64,000 nucleotides of DNA from Roseococcus thiosulfatophilus (GTDB lineage Bacteria > Pseudomonadota > Alphaproteobacteria > Acetobacterales > Acetobacteraceae), in the NCBI RefSeq assembly GCF_017311575.1, contig NZ_JAFFQY010000002.1, forward strand, positions 1-64,000, given 5' to 3'. Shown here in pieces: positions 40,966 through 49,105 of the stretch. Under the pieces are notes generated by a model, which saw only the letters and a list, made by a program, of their open reading frames with translations, was not told where the DNA came from and made no database searches. Within the stretch, counting starts at the first letter, position 1; every line of letters starts with the position of its first letter. The translations under genes and the position numbers were made by a program.

Positions 40966-41619
40966 ATGGCATTTCGCAACGGCCTTGCTTCGCTTCTTCG
41001 CCCGGAAGATTCCGTTCTGGTGATGATCGACCACCAGCCCTACCAGCTGTCGAACCTGGGCAGCCACGACAAGCACATGGTCGTGAACAACGCGGCGGGC
41101 CTGACGAAGGCGGCGAAGGTCTTCGGCGTCCCCACCATCCTGACCAGCGTGGTCGAGGACCGCGGCGGCCGCATCTTCCCCCAGATCACCGACGTCTTTC
41201 CCGAACAGAAGGTCATTGACCGGACCTTCATCAACACCTGGCAGGACCCGGCGGTGGTGGATGTGGTCAAGGCGACCGGGCGCAAGCAGCTGGTCATCGC
41301 CGGGCTCTGGACCGAGATCTGCGTGGCGATGCCGGCCATCCAGGCCGCGGGCGAGGGCTGGGACGTGACGGTGATCACCGACGCCTCCGGCGGCATCACC
41401 AAGGAGGGGCATGAGGTGGCCATCCAGCGGATGATCGGCGCGGGCATCAACATGATGACCTGGGTGGCGCTCGCCTCGGAATGGCAGCGCGACTGGGCGC
41501 GGGCCGAGACCGCCACGGCGCTGAACGATGTCGTCCTCCAGCACCTGGCCGGCAGCGGCATCGCCTATCTGTGGGAGCAGCAGCTGCTCAACACGCCGGT
41601 GCCGAGCGCGGCCGGCTGA
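40966..41619 (+). CDS. Isochorismatase-like (YcaC-type) hydrolase
   Basis: 217 residues. Catalytic triad of the superfamily is visible: Asp22 (VMIDHQ), a Lys in the middle, and Cys119 in GLWTEICV. The family cleaves amides or related bonds; YcaC-type members lack a known substrate. It resembles the protein of 53302-53964 only moderately, yet shares its promoter. A SnoaL-type gene follows 96 bp later. Confidence 0.9.
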   Translation: MAFRNGLASLLRPEDSVLVMIDHQPYQLSNLGSHDKHMVVNNAAGLTKAAKVFGVPTILTSVVEDRGGRIFPQITDVFPEQKVIDRTFINTWQDPAVVDVVKATGRKQLVIAGLWTEICVAMPAIQAAGEGWDVTVITDASGGITKEGHEVAIQRMIGAGINMMTWVALASEWQRDWARAETATALNDVVLQHLAGSGIAYLWEQQLLNTPVPSAAG

Positions 41620-41715
41620 TCCGCACGGGGATGACGGGCCGCTCCACGCCTCGTCATCCCCATCCGGCGGCGCCCCGCCGCGCGGCACCCCACTCCAGAA
41701 CCCAGAAGGTGCGCG

Positions 41716-42453
41716 ATGTCCCTGGATCAATTCCCTGTCGGGCTGGAGATGGACGTCTCCTACCCGGAATTCGCCGTCAGCCTGGCGCTGCTCTCGGCCA
41801 CGCGGCTGCGGTTTGAGATCAAGGAAGGGCCCTTCGCCCGGACGGAAACGGTTGAGATTCAGGTCATCCCGCTCGGCAATGGCATCTTCGCCGTCAGCTG
41901 GCGGGAGAAGGACGGTGCGACGGTCACGAATGTCCAGGACCATGATCGTGGCCTGGTCCATTCCTTCGCGACCCTGCCCGATGGATCATTCCTGCGGATG
42001 AGCGGAAGCTTCGTGGTCACGCGGCCCGCGGATCGCGTTTCGGATGATCGTCCGCGGCGCAACAAGGCGCTGGTGCTGGACGCGATGACCTCCCTGTTCC
42101 AGCGGCATGACGCATCGGCCGTCGAGCGCCTCTACGCCGCGGACTATATCCAGCACAATCCGGGCATTCCGCAGGGCCGCGACGCCTTGCGGGCGCTCGT
42201 CGCCGGCCTGTCCGAGGATGTCCACTACGAGCCTGGCCTGATGTTGGCCGAAGGCGATCTCGTCGCCATCCACGGCCGCATTCGCGGCTGGGCGGAGGCG
42301 CCGCAGATCGTGGTGGACATCTTCCGGGTCCAGGATGGCCGGCTGGCCGAGCATTGGGACGTGCTGCAGGACGAGGTGCCGGCGGCGGAGGCCCATGGCG
42401 GCATCACGATGTTCGATCCCGGGGAGCACCATCCGCGCAAGGCGGGCTCGTAG
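41716..42453 (+). CDS. Two-domain protein: MoaF/lipocalin-like domain fused to SnoaL-like domain
   Basis: 245 residues. The first part (about 1-105) is a beta-rich barrel-like domain with L-R-F-E-I-K-E-G-P-F and T-N-V-Q-D-H-D-R-G-L-V-H-S, resembling MoaF-type small barrels. The second (about 112-230) is a SnoaL/NTF2-like domain: L-Y-A-A-D-Y-I-Q-H-N-P-G-I-P-Q-G and D-I-F-R-V-Q-D-G-R-L-A-E-H-W-D-V. Both parts bind small molecules in relatives. The first assignment is weaker. It follows the isochorismatase-like gene and may share its promoter. Confidence 0.75.
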   Translation: MSLDQFPVGLEMDVSYPEFAVSLALLSATRLRFEIKEGPFARTETVEIQVIPLGNGIFAVSWREKDGATVTNVQDHDRGLVHSFATLPDGSFLRMSGSFVVTRPADRVSDDRPRRNKALVLDAMTSLFQRHDASAVERLYAADYIQHNPGIPQGRDALRALVAGLSEDVHYEPGLMLAEGDLVAIHGRIRGWAEAPQIVVDIFRVQDGRLAEHWDVLQDEVPAAEAHGGITMFDPGEHHPRKAGS

Positions 42454-42542
42454 ACCTCAGGCGAAAACCTGTTCGTCCTCTTGCCCGTCCTCGCTCCAAC
42501 CTCCCGTGGGCTGGAGCTCCGACAAACCGGGGGCGGTTCCGT

Positions 42543-44282
42543 TCAGCTCGGCGATGCGGGGCGGATATGCAGCGTTTCCCGTCCCGACATGTCACCCCCC
42601 TGCGCCTGCGCGGCCAGGCGCGCCTGGTCCCGCCGCCGTATGTCATCGACGGCTTCCTCGACGTCGAGGTGGCCGAAACCCAGTGCGCGCAAGCTTTCCG
42701 CGCCCATCCGATAGGCGGATTCCACGGTCTCCCGTATCTGGTAATCGACGCCCGCCTGGATCAGAACCCGGGCGTTGCCCCGATCACGGCTGCGAACAAG
42801 CAGTTTCGCCTGCGGGAACTCGTGCTGCGCCAGCTCCACGATCCGCAGGGCCGCCTTCGGATCGTCCACGCAGATCATGATCGCGTCGGCCTCGCCCGCG
42901 CCTGAGTGGCGCAAGGTGTCGAGCCGCGAGCCGTCGCCGAAGAAGACCTTGAACCCATACTGGTCCGCCTCGCGGATGCGATCGGGGTTGGTGTCGATGA
43001 CGGCGAGTTCGATCCCCCTGGACAGCGGCGCCTGCGACGCCATCTGGCTGAACGGCCCGAAGCCGATGAGCAGGATGCGCCCCTTCAGGTCGCGGGCGGG
43101 ATCGATCCCGTCCATCGAGGTTTCGGTGCGCAGCAGCCGATCGGTCGCCAGCATCAGCAGCGGGGTCAGGCCCATGGACAGGATCACGACGGTGGCGAAC
43201 AGGGCGTTCTCGCGCGCATCGATCACCCCGCCCGAAGCCGCCGCCGCATAGAGGACGAACGCGAACTCTCCGCCCTGCAGGAACATGGTCGTGCGGCGCA
43301 GCGCGGCCTGGTTGGCGCTGCGGAACAGCCGGGCGACCGCGTAGATGACGCCGCCCTTCGCCGCCATGAACACGACCAGAATGGACAGCAGGAGCGGCCA
43401 CTCGGCCGCGACGATGGAGAGATCGAGCGACATGCCCACGGCGAGGAAGAACAGGCCCATCAGCAGGCCGCGGAACGGTTCGATGTCGCTTTCGATCTGG
43501 TGGCGATAACTCGAACCGGACAGCATCACGCCGGCCACGAAGGCGCCCATCGCCATGGACAGGCCCGCGGCTTCCATGAGAAGGGCCGAACCCAGAACCA
43601 CGAGCAGCGCCCCGGCGGTGAGAACCTCGCGCGTGCGGGACCGCGCCAGCAGCGAGAAGAACGGGTTCAGCCCCCAGCGCCCCACGGCCAGCAGCGCCAG
43701 CAGCGCGGCGAGCGCCACGAGGATGCCGATCCATCCCGACTGCCCCTGAGCCAGCGGGGACATGAAGGCGACGACCGCCAGGAGCGGCACGATCATCAGA
43801 TCCTCGAAGAGGAGGATCGCGACCGACTTTTGCCCCTCGGCGGTCGACATCTCACCTCGGTCCTGCAGCACCGACATGATGACGGCCGTCGATGACAGGA
43901 CGAAGCCGGCGCCGGCGATGAAGGCGACCGTGGCGGGCAGGTTGAAGAGCATCAGGCCCGCCAGGGTGAGCACGGCGGAGGCGGTGAAGACCTGGACGAG
44001 GGCCAGTCCGAAGATCTGGCCTCGCATCGCCCATAGCTTGAGCGGGCGAAGTTCCAGTCCGATCACGAACAGGAACATCACCACGCCGAGTTCGGAGAAA
44101 TGCAGGATGGACTGCGCGCCGGTGATCAGCCCCAGCACCGAGGGGCCGACCAGCAACCCGGCGGCGAAGTAGCCCAGCACCGAACCAAGGCCCAGGCGCT
44201 GGAACAGCGGAACGGCGATGACGGCCGCCCCCATGAGAACGACCGCAGGACCGATCATGTGTCCCAGGCTGGCATCAGCCAT
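42543..44282 (-). CDS. Kef-type K+/H+ antiporter (CPA2 family) with RCK/TrkA-N domain
   Basis: About 579 residues: roughly 12 membrane segments (about 1-375), including the linker H-Q-I-E-S-D-I-E-P-F-R-G-L-L-M-G-L-F-F-L-A-V-G typical of KefB/KefC, then a cytoplasmic nucleotide-binding RCK domain (ILLIGFGPFSQMASQ, about 408-530) and a short tail. In E. coli KefC is gated by glutathione adducts and protects by acidifying the cytoplasm. Start 44282 has GGAGG and overlaps the fused dioxygenase-hydrolase gene; upstream lies a GST, so the whole operon suits electrophile defence. Confidence 0.9.
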   Translation of the reverse strand: MADASLGHMIGPAVVLMGAAVIAVPLFQRLGLGSVLGYFAAGLLVGPSVLGLITGAQSILHFSELGVVMFLFVIGLELRPLKLWAMRGQIFGLALVQVFTASAVLTLAGLMLFNLPATVAFIAGAGFVLSSTAVIMSVLQDRGEMSTAEGQKSVAILLFEDLMIVPLLAVVAFMSPLAQGQSGWIGILVALAALLALLAVGRWGLNPFFSLLARSRTREVLTAGALLVVLGSALLMEAAGLSMAMGAFVAGVMLSGSSYRHQIESDIEPFRGLLMGLFFLAVGMSLDLSIVAAEWPLLLSILVVFMAAKGGVIYAVARLFRSANQAALRRTTMFLQGGEFAFVLYAAAASGGVIDARENALFATVVILSMGLTPLLMLATDRLLRTETSMDGIDPARDLKGRILLIGFGPFSQMASQAPLSRGIELAVIDTNPDRIREADQYGFKVFFGDGSRLDTLRHSGAGEADAIMICVDDPKAALRIVELAQHEFPQAKLLVRSRDRGNARVLIQAGVDYQIRETVESAYRMGAESLRALGFGHLDVEEAVDDIRRRDQARLAAQAQGGDMSGRETLHIRPASPS

Positions 44283-45816
44283 TGGGTTCTGCCTCCGAAA
44301 GGCTCCGCCGGAGCCATCGTGCCGCCTCCTCGACATCGGCGGCGGTCGGTTCATGGCCGGCCGGAAGCATCACGGCGTCCACCGTGGCGCCACGCGCGGC
44401 CAGGTCGCCCGCGAGCGTGGGCGTGGCCGGGACGAAGGGGTCGTCGCGCCCATCCAGCATGAGCAACCGCACCCCTGAGAGGTCCGCGGCCGGGGGCGCT
44501 TCCAGGGGCTGGATGGCACGCATCAGGACCGCGCGGCGCAGGATGGCGGGATGAAGCTGCATCACGGCGGCCAGGAAATTGGCGCCGTTGGAATAGCCGA
44601 CGAAGACGAGCCGGTCCGGGTCGAGCCCGTAGCCGGTCACGGCGCCCTCCATGAAGGCGGCGAAGGCTTCGGCCTCGGCGCGGATGTCGGCCTGGTCGAA
44701 GCGCGCGGCGTCGAACCGGCGGAACCAGCGATGGCTGCCCTCCTCGGTCGCGCGGCCGCGCACGCCCAGCAGCGTCGCATGCGGCGCCGCGCGGCGCGCC
44801 AAAGGCATCATGTCCGTTTCATTGCCGCCGGTGCCATGCAGCAGGACCAGGGTCGTGCCGTCCGGGTCCGGCGGCCGGTTGAAGCGGTGAATGAAAGGAA
44901 GATCGCGGACGGGCCACCGCTCCTCGCCGGGCAGGGCGAACTGGGGGAGCATGGCCTTCAGATCCTCGGCGCGGGCCGCTTCGCCCGGCGGCAGGAAGAG
45001 CGTCCGGCCCAGCGCGTCAGGCTCTTCGTCCACGGTCATGCCGGGCCCATCGGTCGCATGCTCGATGAGGATGCCGGCCGGGTCGCGCACATAGAGGGAC
45101 AGGAAATACTTGCGGTCATGCACCTCGGTCGGCCCGTGCGCCTGGAGCGAGCGCCGCATGGACCGGAGCTCCCCGGCATCGGCCGCCCGGAACGCCACGT
45201 GGTCCGGCACTCCGGCGCCGGCAACGGAGGGCACGAATCCCGACACTTCCCGGACATCCACGGCATCCGTGTCGGAGACCATGCGCTGCGTCCGCCCTTC
45301 GCGCGGCCCGGCGGTGTAGCCGAACCGTGCCACGAACCCCGCGGTGGCGTCCGCCTTGTCCGTCAGCAGGGTGACGCCCCGCAACCGGGTGGGGGCGTCC
45401 GGAAGCGGCGCGGGCGTCGGCAGGTCGGCGCCGACGAGCTTCACGATCAGGCCGTCGGGATCCTTCAGCCGTAGAACGGGCTCGCCGAATTCGCGGGACG
45501 GCCCCTCCACCGGAATGCCGGCGGCGAGGGCCCTGGTCAGCCAGTCCCCAAGCGCCCCCGGCGGGATGGCGAGTGCCACTTCCGACACCTGCCCGATGCC
45601 GGTGCGCCCGCGGCCGGCGGCCTCCCACACCAGGAAGGTCAGCAGCGATCCGGGACTGCCCAGGGCGTCCCCGTAGACCAGGTGCAGCTGCTCGGCATCG
45701 GCGTAGCCGCCTGTCCGCTTCACGAGGCGGAGGCCCAGGAAGCCCGCGTAGAAATCCACATTCGCCTGCACGCCGGCGGTGATTCCCGTGACGTGATGAA
45801 TGCCGCTGGCCGTCAC
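44275..45816 (-). CDS. Fusion of VOC ring-cleaving dioxygenase and alpha/beta hydrolase (MhqO-MhqD-like)
   Basis: 513 residues. Residues 1 to about 285 are two VOC modules like MhqO, opening G-I-H-H-V-T-G-I-T and with H-V-A-F-R and a late GILIEHATDGPG motif for the metal Glu. From about 315 an alpha/beta hydrolase follows: LVLLHGTGGNETD, nucleophile Ser in GYSNGAN, acid in DGRDDPFVP and His in AGHEPT. In Bacillus MhqO and MhqD are separate proteins induced by quinones. Here they form one chain, sitting between GST and a Kef antiporter with four- to eight-base overlaps. Confidence 0.88.
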   Translation of the reverse strand: MTASGIHHVTGITAGVQANVDFYAGFLGLRLVKRTGGYADAEQLHLVYGDALGSPGSLLTFLVWEAAGRGRTGIGQVSEVALAIPPGALGDWLTRALAAGIPVEGPSREFGEPVLRLKDPDGLIVKLVGADLPTPAPLPDAPTRLRGVTLLTDKADATAGFVARFGYTAGPREGRTQRMVSDTDAVDVREVSGFVPSVAGAGVPDHVAFRAADAGELRSMRRSLQAHGPTEVHDRKYFLSLYVRDPAGILIEHATDGPGMTVDEEPDALGRTLFLPPGEAARAEDLKAMLPQFALPGEERWPVRDLPFIHRFNRPPDPDGTTLVLLHGTGGNETDMMPLARRAAPHATLLGVRGRATEEGSHRWFRRFDAARFDQADIRAEAEAFAAFMEGAVTGYGLDPDRLVFVGYSNGANFLAAVMQLHPAILRRAVLMRAIQPLEAPPAADLSGVRLLMLDGRDDPFVPATPTLAGDLAARGATVDAVMLPAGHEPTAADVEEAARWLRRSLSEAEPNG

Positions 45817-46433
45817 TTGCCCGCCTCGCGGGCAAGCACCGCCCGCACGGCGGGGTCGTCCGCCAGCCGGTCATGCAGCGCCTGCACGTGCGGGTATGGC
45901 GCCAGCCCTCCGGGCAGCATCTTCCGGGCCCAGCGGATCATCGGGAAGGCGTAGGCGTCGATCACCGAGAGGCCCCCGTCGAGGATATGCTCGCGCCCGT
46001 CGAGGTGTCGGTTCAACAGGTCGAAGGGCTTCGCGACCAGCTTGTGCCCCGCCTCGACGACGGCGCGCCGGGCCGCCTCGCTCTCATTCGTCGTGTAGCG
46101 GAAGGGCATGAAGACCGGCCAGAAGGCCGCGTGAACATCCGAGGTGAGGAAAGCCGACCAGCGATGCGCCTCGGCCCTGGCGCGCGGCGTGTCGCCCCCG
46201 GACAGCCTGGCCTCCGGGTGCTTGTTCGCCAGGTAATCGAGGATCGCGGCGCACTGCGTCAGCAGCCAGCCGTCATCCTCGCGAAGCGTCGGCACCGCGC
46301 CGGCCGGATTGACGGCGAGCAGTTCCTCAGACCCATGCCGGACCCTGACGGCCTCATAGGGCGCGCCGATCCATTCGAGGACGATGTGCGGCGCCAGGGA
46401 GCAGGCGCCGGGGGCGTAGTAGAGCGTGGGCAT
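45813..46433 (-). CDS. Glutathione S-transferase, beta-class-like
   Basis: 206 residues. Thioredoxin-like N-domain with Y-Y-A-P-G-A-C-S-L-A-P-H, whose Cys11 is the beta-class active-site residue, and the glutathione-binding N-P-A-G-A-V-P-T-L with cis-Pro; C-terminal helical domain with S-V-I-D-A-Y-A-F. Conjugates glutathione to electrophiles. First gene of the GST / dioxygenase-hydrolase / Kef operon (ATGA overlap to the next gene). Confidence 0.92.
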   Translation of the reverse strand: MPTLYYAPGACSLAPHIVLEWIGAPYEAVRVRHGSEELLAVNPAGAVPTLREDDGWLLTQCAAILDYLANKHPEARLSGGDTPRARAEAHRWSAFLTSDVHAAFWPVFMPFRYTTNESEAARRAVVEAGHKLVAKPFDLLNRHLDGREHILDGGLSVIDAYAFPMIRWARKMLPGGLAPYPHVQALHDRLADDPAVRAVLAREAGK

Positions 46434-46532
46434 GGTGTCGTGTTCCCATCATATCCAGGGTAGAGACTGATCAGCGGAACCCGCCCCTCCGGCTTCGCGC
46501 GCCTTGCCGGCGGGCCGGCCTCGTGGAGCGCC

Positions 46533-47477
46533 TCAGAGCGGCTTCAGGCCGCGCTCGATCGCGGCGCGCCGCGGTTCCAGGAAGGGCGGGAGGGAGAGGC
46601 GTTCGCCCAGCGCCTCCAGCGGTTCGTCGGTGGCGAAGCCCGGGCCGTCGGTGGCGATCTCGTAGAGGATGCCGTTGGGTTCGCGCGTGTAGAGGCTGCG
46701 GAAGTAGAAGCGGTCCACCGGCCCGCTCGAGGGGATGCGCAGCCGTTGCAGACGCTCGACCCAGCCATCGTATTCCTCGTCGCGCACGCGGAAGGCGACG
46801 TGATGGACGCCCCCTGCCCCAGGTGCCGCCTGGGGCAGGCCCGGCTCCACCCGCACATGCAGTTCCGCCGCCGGGCCGCCCTCGCCCATCTCATAGACAT
46901 GGACCGGGACGGCGGGCGCATCCGCCGCCGCGTAGCGCCGCGCCGGGCGCATGGCCATGACATGGGTGAGGAAGGCATCGGAGGGGGCGAGGTCGGGCAC
47001 GCTGAGGGTGATCGGCCCGAGGCCACGGACCTGGTGCGCCTGGGGCACGGGGCTGCGCGCCCAGGGGTGGAAGGGGCCGGCGCCGCCATCGTCGAGCAGC
47101 GTCAGCCGCTGGCCCTCGGGGTCCTCGAATTCGAGCTGGAGCCGGCCGTCCACCTCGCGCAGCGGCTGCTGCGTGACGTCGTGCTCGGCGAGGCGCGCGG
47201 CCCAGTATTCCAGCGCGGGCCGCCCAGCCACGCGCAGCGCCGTCCGCACGATGGCGTGGGTGCCGCGACGCTCCCGCCCCACCGGCCAGTCGAAGAAGGT
47301 GAGGTCGGTGCCGGGGCTGGCCGCGCCATCCGCGTAGAACAGGTGGTAGGCGCTGGTGTCGTCCTGGTTCACGGTCTTCTTCACCAGCCGCATGCCGAGC
47401 ACGCGGGTGTAGAAGTCGTGGTTGCCGCGCGCATCGGCGGACACGGCGGTGAGGTGGTGGATTCCGTGAAGCTGCAT
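46533..47477 (-). CDS. Ring-cleaving dioxygenase, VOC family (MhqO-like)
   Basis: 314 residues in two VOC modules: G-I-H-H-L-T-A-V-S at the N-terminus, G-V-H-H-V-A-F-R-V in the second half and [13 protein letters not shown], giving the two His and one Glu of a metal site. MhqO-type enzymes open hydroquinone rings. It is similar to the N-terminal half of the fusion protein at 44275-45816 and is the single-domain form. Start chosen at 47477 with AAGGAA before it; an in-frame ATG lies at 47504. Confidence 0.9.
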   Translation of the reverse strand: MQLHGIHHLTAVSADARGNHDFYTRVLGMRLVKKTVNQDDTSAYHLFYADGAASPGTDLTFFDWPVGRERRGTHAIVRTALRVAGRPALEYWAARLAEHDVTQQPLREVDGRLQLEFEDPEGQRLTLLDDGGAGPFHPWARSPVPQAHQVRGLGPITLSVPDLAPSDAFLTHVMAMRPARRYAAADAPAVPVHVYEMGEGGPAAELHVRVEPGLPQAAPGAGGVHHVAFRVRDEEYDGWVERLQRLRIPSSGPVDRFYFRSLYTREPNGILYEIATDGPGFATDEPLEALGERLSLPPFLEPRRAAIERGLKPL

Positions 47478-47514
47478 CGTGGTTTCCTTCGTCATGTTCG
47501 TCACCCTCGCGCAG

Positions 47515-49104
47515 CTATAGCGCGATCAGGTGCGTGACGCGGGGCGGTTCCGTGCCCTCATGCAGCGCCGTCACCGTCGCCTGCAGCGCCTGGTCGGCGA
47601 CGGTGACCCGGTGATGCTGGCGCAGATGCTCCGCCCAGCTCGCGACGACGAACCATTCCACGACGCGATCGGGTGCCTCGGTATCGGCGAAGACCGCCCA
47701 GGCCAGCGCGCCATCCCGCCGGCGCGTGGCGCCCAGCGGCGCGATCGCGGCCCGGAAGGCGGCCTGGCGCTCCGGCGCCACCTGATAGACGATCTGCACG
47801 GCGACCGGGCCTCGCTCCGGCGCCATGGGCATCAGGGCCTCCGGCGCCGCCCAGTGGTGGGACGGATCGAGGCTCTCGGTTCCTGCGGGCAGCGGCAGGC
47901 GCCGCATGGCGAACGCCGCCGCGGTGCCAAGGGCCGCGGCCAGCAGCAGGGCCGTGGGGACGCTGGTGAAGCTCGCCACCTGCCCCCAGGCGAGGCTGCC
48001 GAGCGTCATCCCGCCGGCGAAGACCGTGAGATACAGCGCAAGCCCGCGCGCGCGCACCCAGTTGGGCAGGACGGCCTGGGCCGTGGTGTTGACGGTGGTC
48101 AGCACCGCGATCCAGGCGGCGCCGGCCAGCAGACACAGCAGCACGGCGGCGGCTTCGGAGGGAATCACCGCGAGACCCGCCTGGGCCGCGGCGCTGCCCA
48201 GCGCGCCGGCCAGCAGCAGGCCTTCCGCACCGCCCAGGCGCTGTCGCAGCCAGGGCAGCGCCAGCGCGCCGCCCACGGCGCCGGCGCCGATCGCGGCCAG
48301 CATCACGCCATAGAGCGCGGGCCCGCCGCCCAGCACATGGCGCGCCAGCAGCGGCAGCAGCGCCCAATGCGCGGCGCCGAAGAGGAAGAACACGGCCGAG
48401 CGCAGCAGCACGCGGCGCAGCGGCGCGGAGTTCGCCGCGTAGCGCAGCCCCGCGCGCATGGCGCCCGGCAGCGTCTCGCGCGGACCCTCGACCACCGGCG
48501 CCTGCCGACGCCACCAGAGCAGTGCCGCGATGACGATGACGTAGCTCAGCGCATCCACCGCATAGGTCGCGGCCACGCCGAGCGTCGCGAGGATCAGCCC
48601 GCCCAGGACCGGACCGATGGCGCGGCTGACATTGATGCCCATGGAGTTCAGCGCCACCGCCGCGCCGAGATCGGCGCGCGGCACCATCTCGGGCACCGAG
48701 GATTGCCAGGCCGGCGCCGCCAGCGCCGCGCCGACCCCGCCCATGAGCACGAGCATGATCAGCAGCCACGGCGTCATGACGCCGAGCAGCGTGAAGACGG
48801 CCAGGGCCAGCGACACGAAACCAAGCAGCATCTGCACCCCGATCAGCAGCCGCCGCCGATCCAGCAGGTCCGCCAGGGCGCCGGCCGGCAGGGCCAGCAG
48901 GAAGACCGGCAGCGTGCCCGCGGCCTGCACCAGCGCCACCATCACCGGCGAGGGCGCCAGCGAGGTCATCAGCCAGCCCGAGGCGACATCGCGCATCCAG
49001 GTGCCGACATTGCCGATGACCGTGGCGGTCCACAGCACGGCGAAGACGCGGTGGCGCAGCGGCGCCAGCGCGCTCCCGGACGGGTTGGGGAGGCGTGCGC
49101 TCAT
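47515..49104 (-). CDS. MFS transporter with C-terminal ABM-like domain
   Basis: 529 residues: 11-12 transmembrane segments of the MFS_3 (EntS-like exporter) type, with R-H-R-V-F-A-V-L-W at the start and [13 protein letters not shown] in the first loop. After about residue 415 a soluble tail of some 110 residues follows ([39 protein letters not shown]), which reads like an antibiotic-biosynthesis-monooxygenase (ABM) ferredoxin-like domain. Likely a drug or metabolite exporter with a sensing or modifying domain. It starts one base after the amidohydrolase gene ends. Confidence 0.87.
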   Translation of the reverse strand: MSARLPNPSGSALAPLRHRVFAVLWTATVIGNVGTWMRDVASGWLMTSLAPSPVMVALVQAAGTLPVFLLALPAGALADLLDRRRLLIGVQMLLGFVSLALAVFTLLGVMTPWLLIMLVLMGGVGAALAAPAWQSSVPEMVPRADLGAAVALNSMGINVSRAIGPVLGGLILATLGVAATYAVDALSYVIVIAALLWWRRQAPVVEGPRETLPGAMRAGLRYAANSAPLRRVLLRSAVFFLFGAAHWALLPLLARHVLGGGPALYGVMLAAIGAGAVGGALALPWLRQRLGGAEGLLLAGALGSAAAQAGLAVIPSEAAAVLLCLLAGAAWIAVLTTVNTTAQAVLPNWVRARGLALYLTVFAGGMTLGSLAWGQVASFTSVPTALLLAAALGTAAAFAMRRLPLPAGTESLDPSHHWAAPEALMPMAPERGPVAVQIVYQVAPERQAAFRAAIAPLGATRRRDGALAWAVFADTEAPDRVVEWFVVASWAEHLRQHHRVTVADQALQATVTALHEGTEPPRVTHLIAL

Positions 49105-49105
49105 C

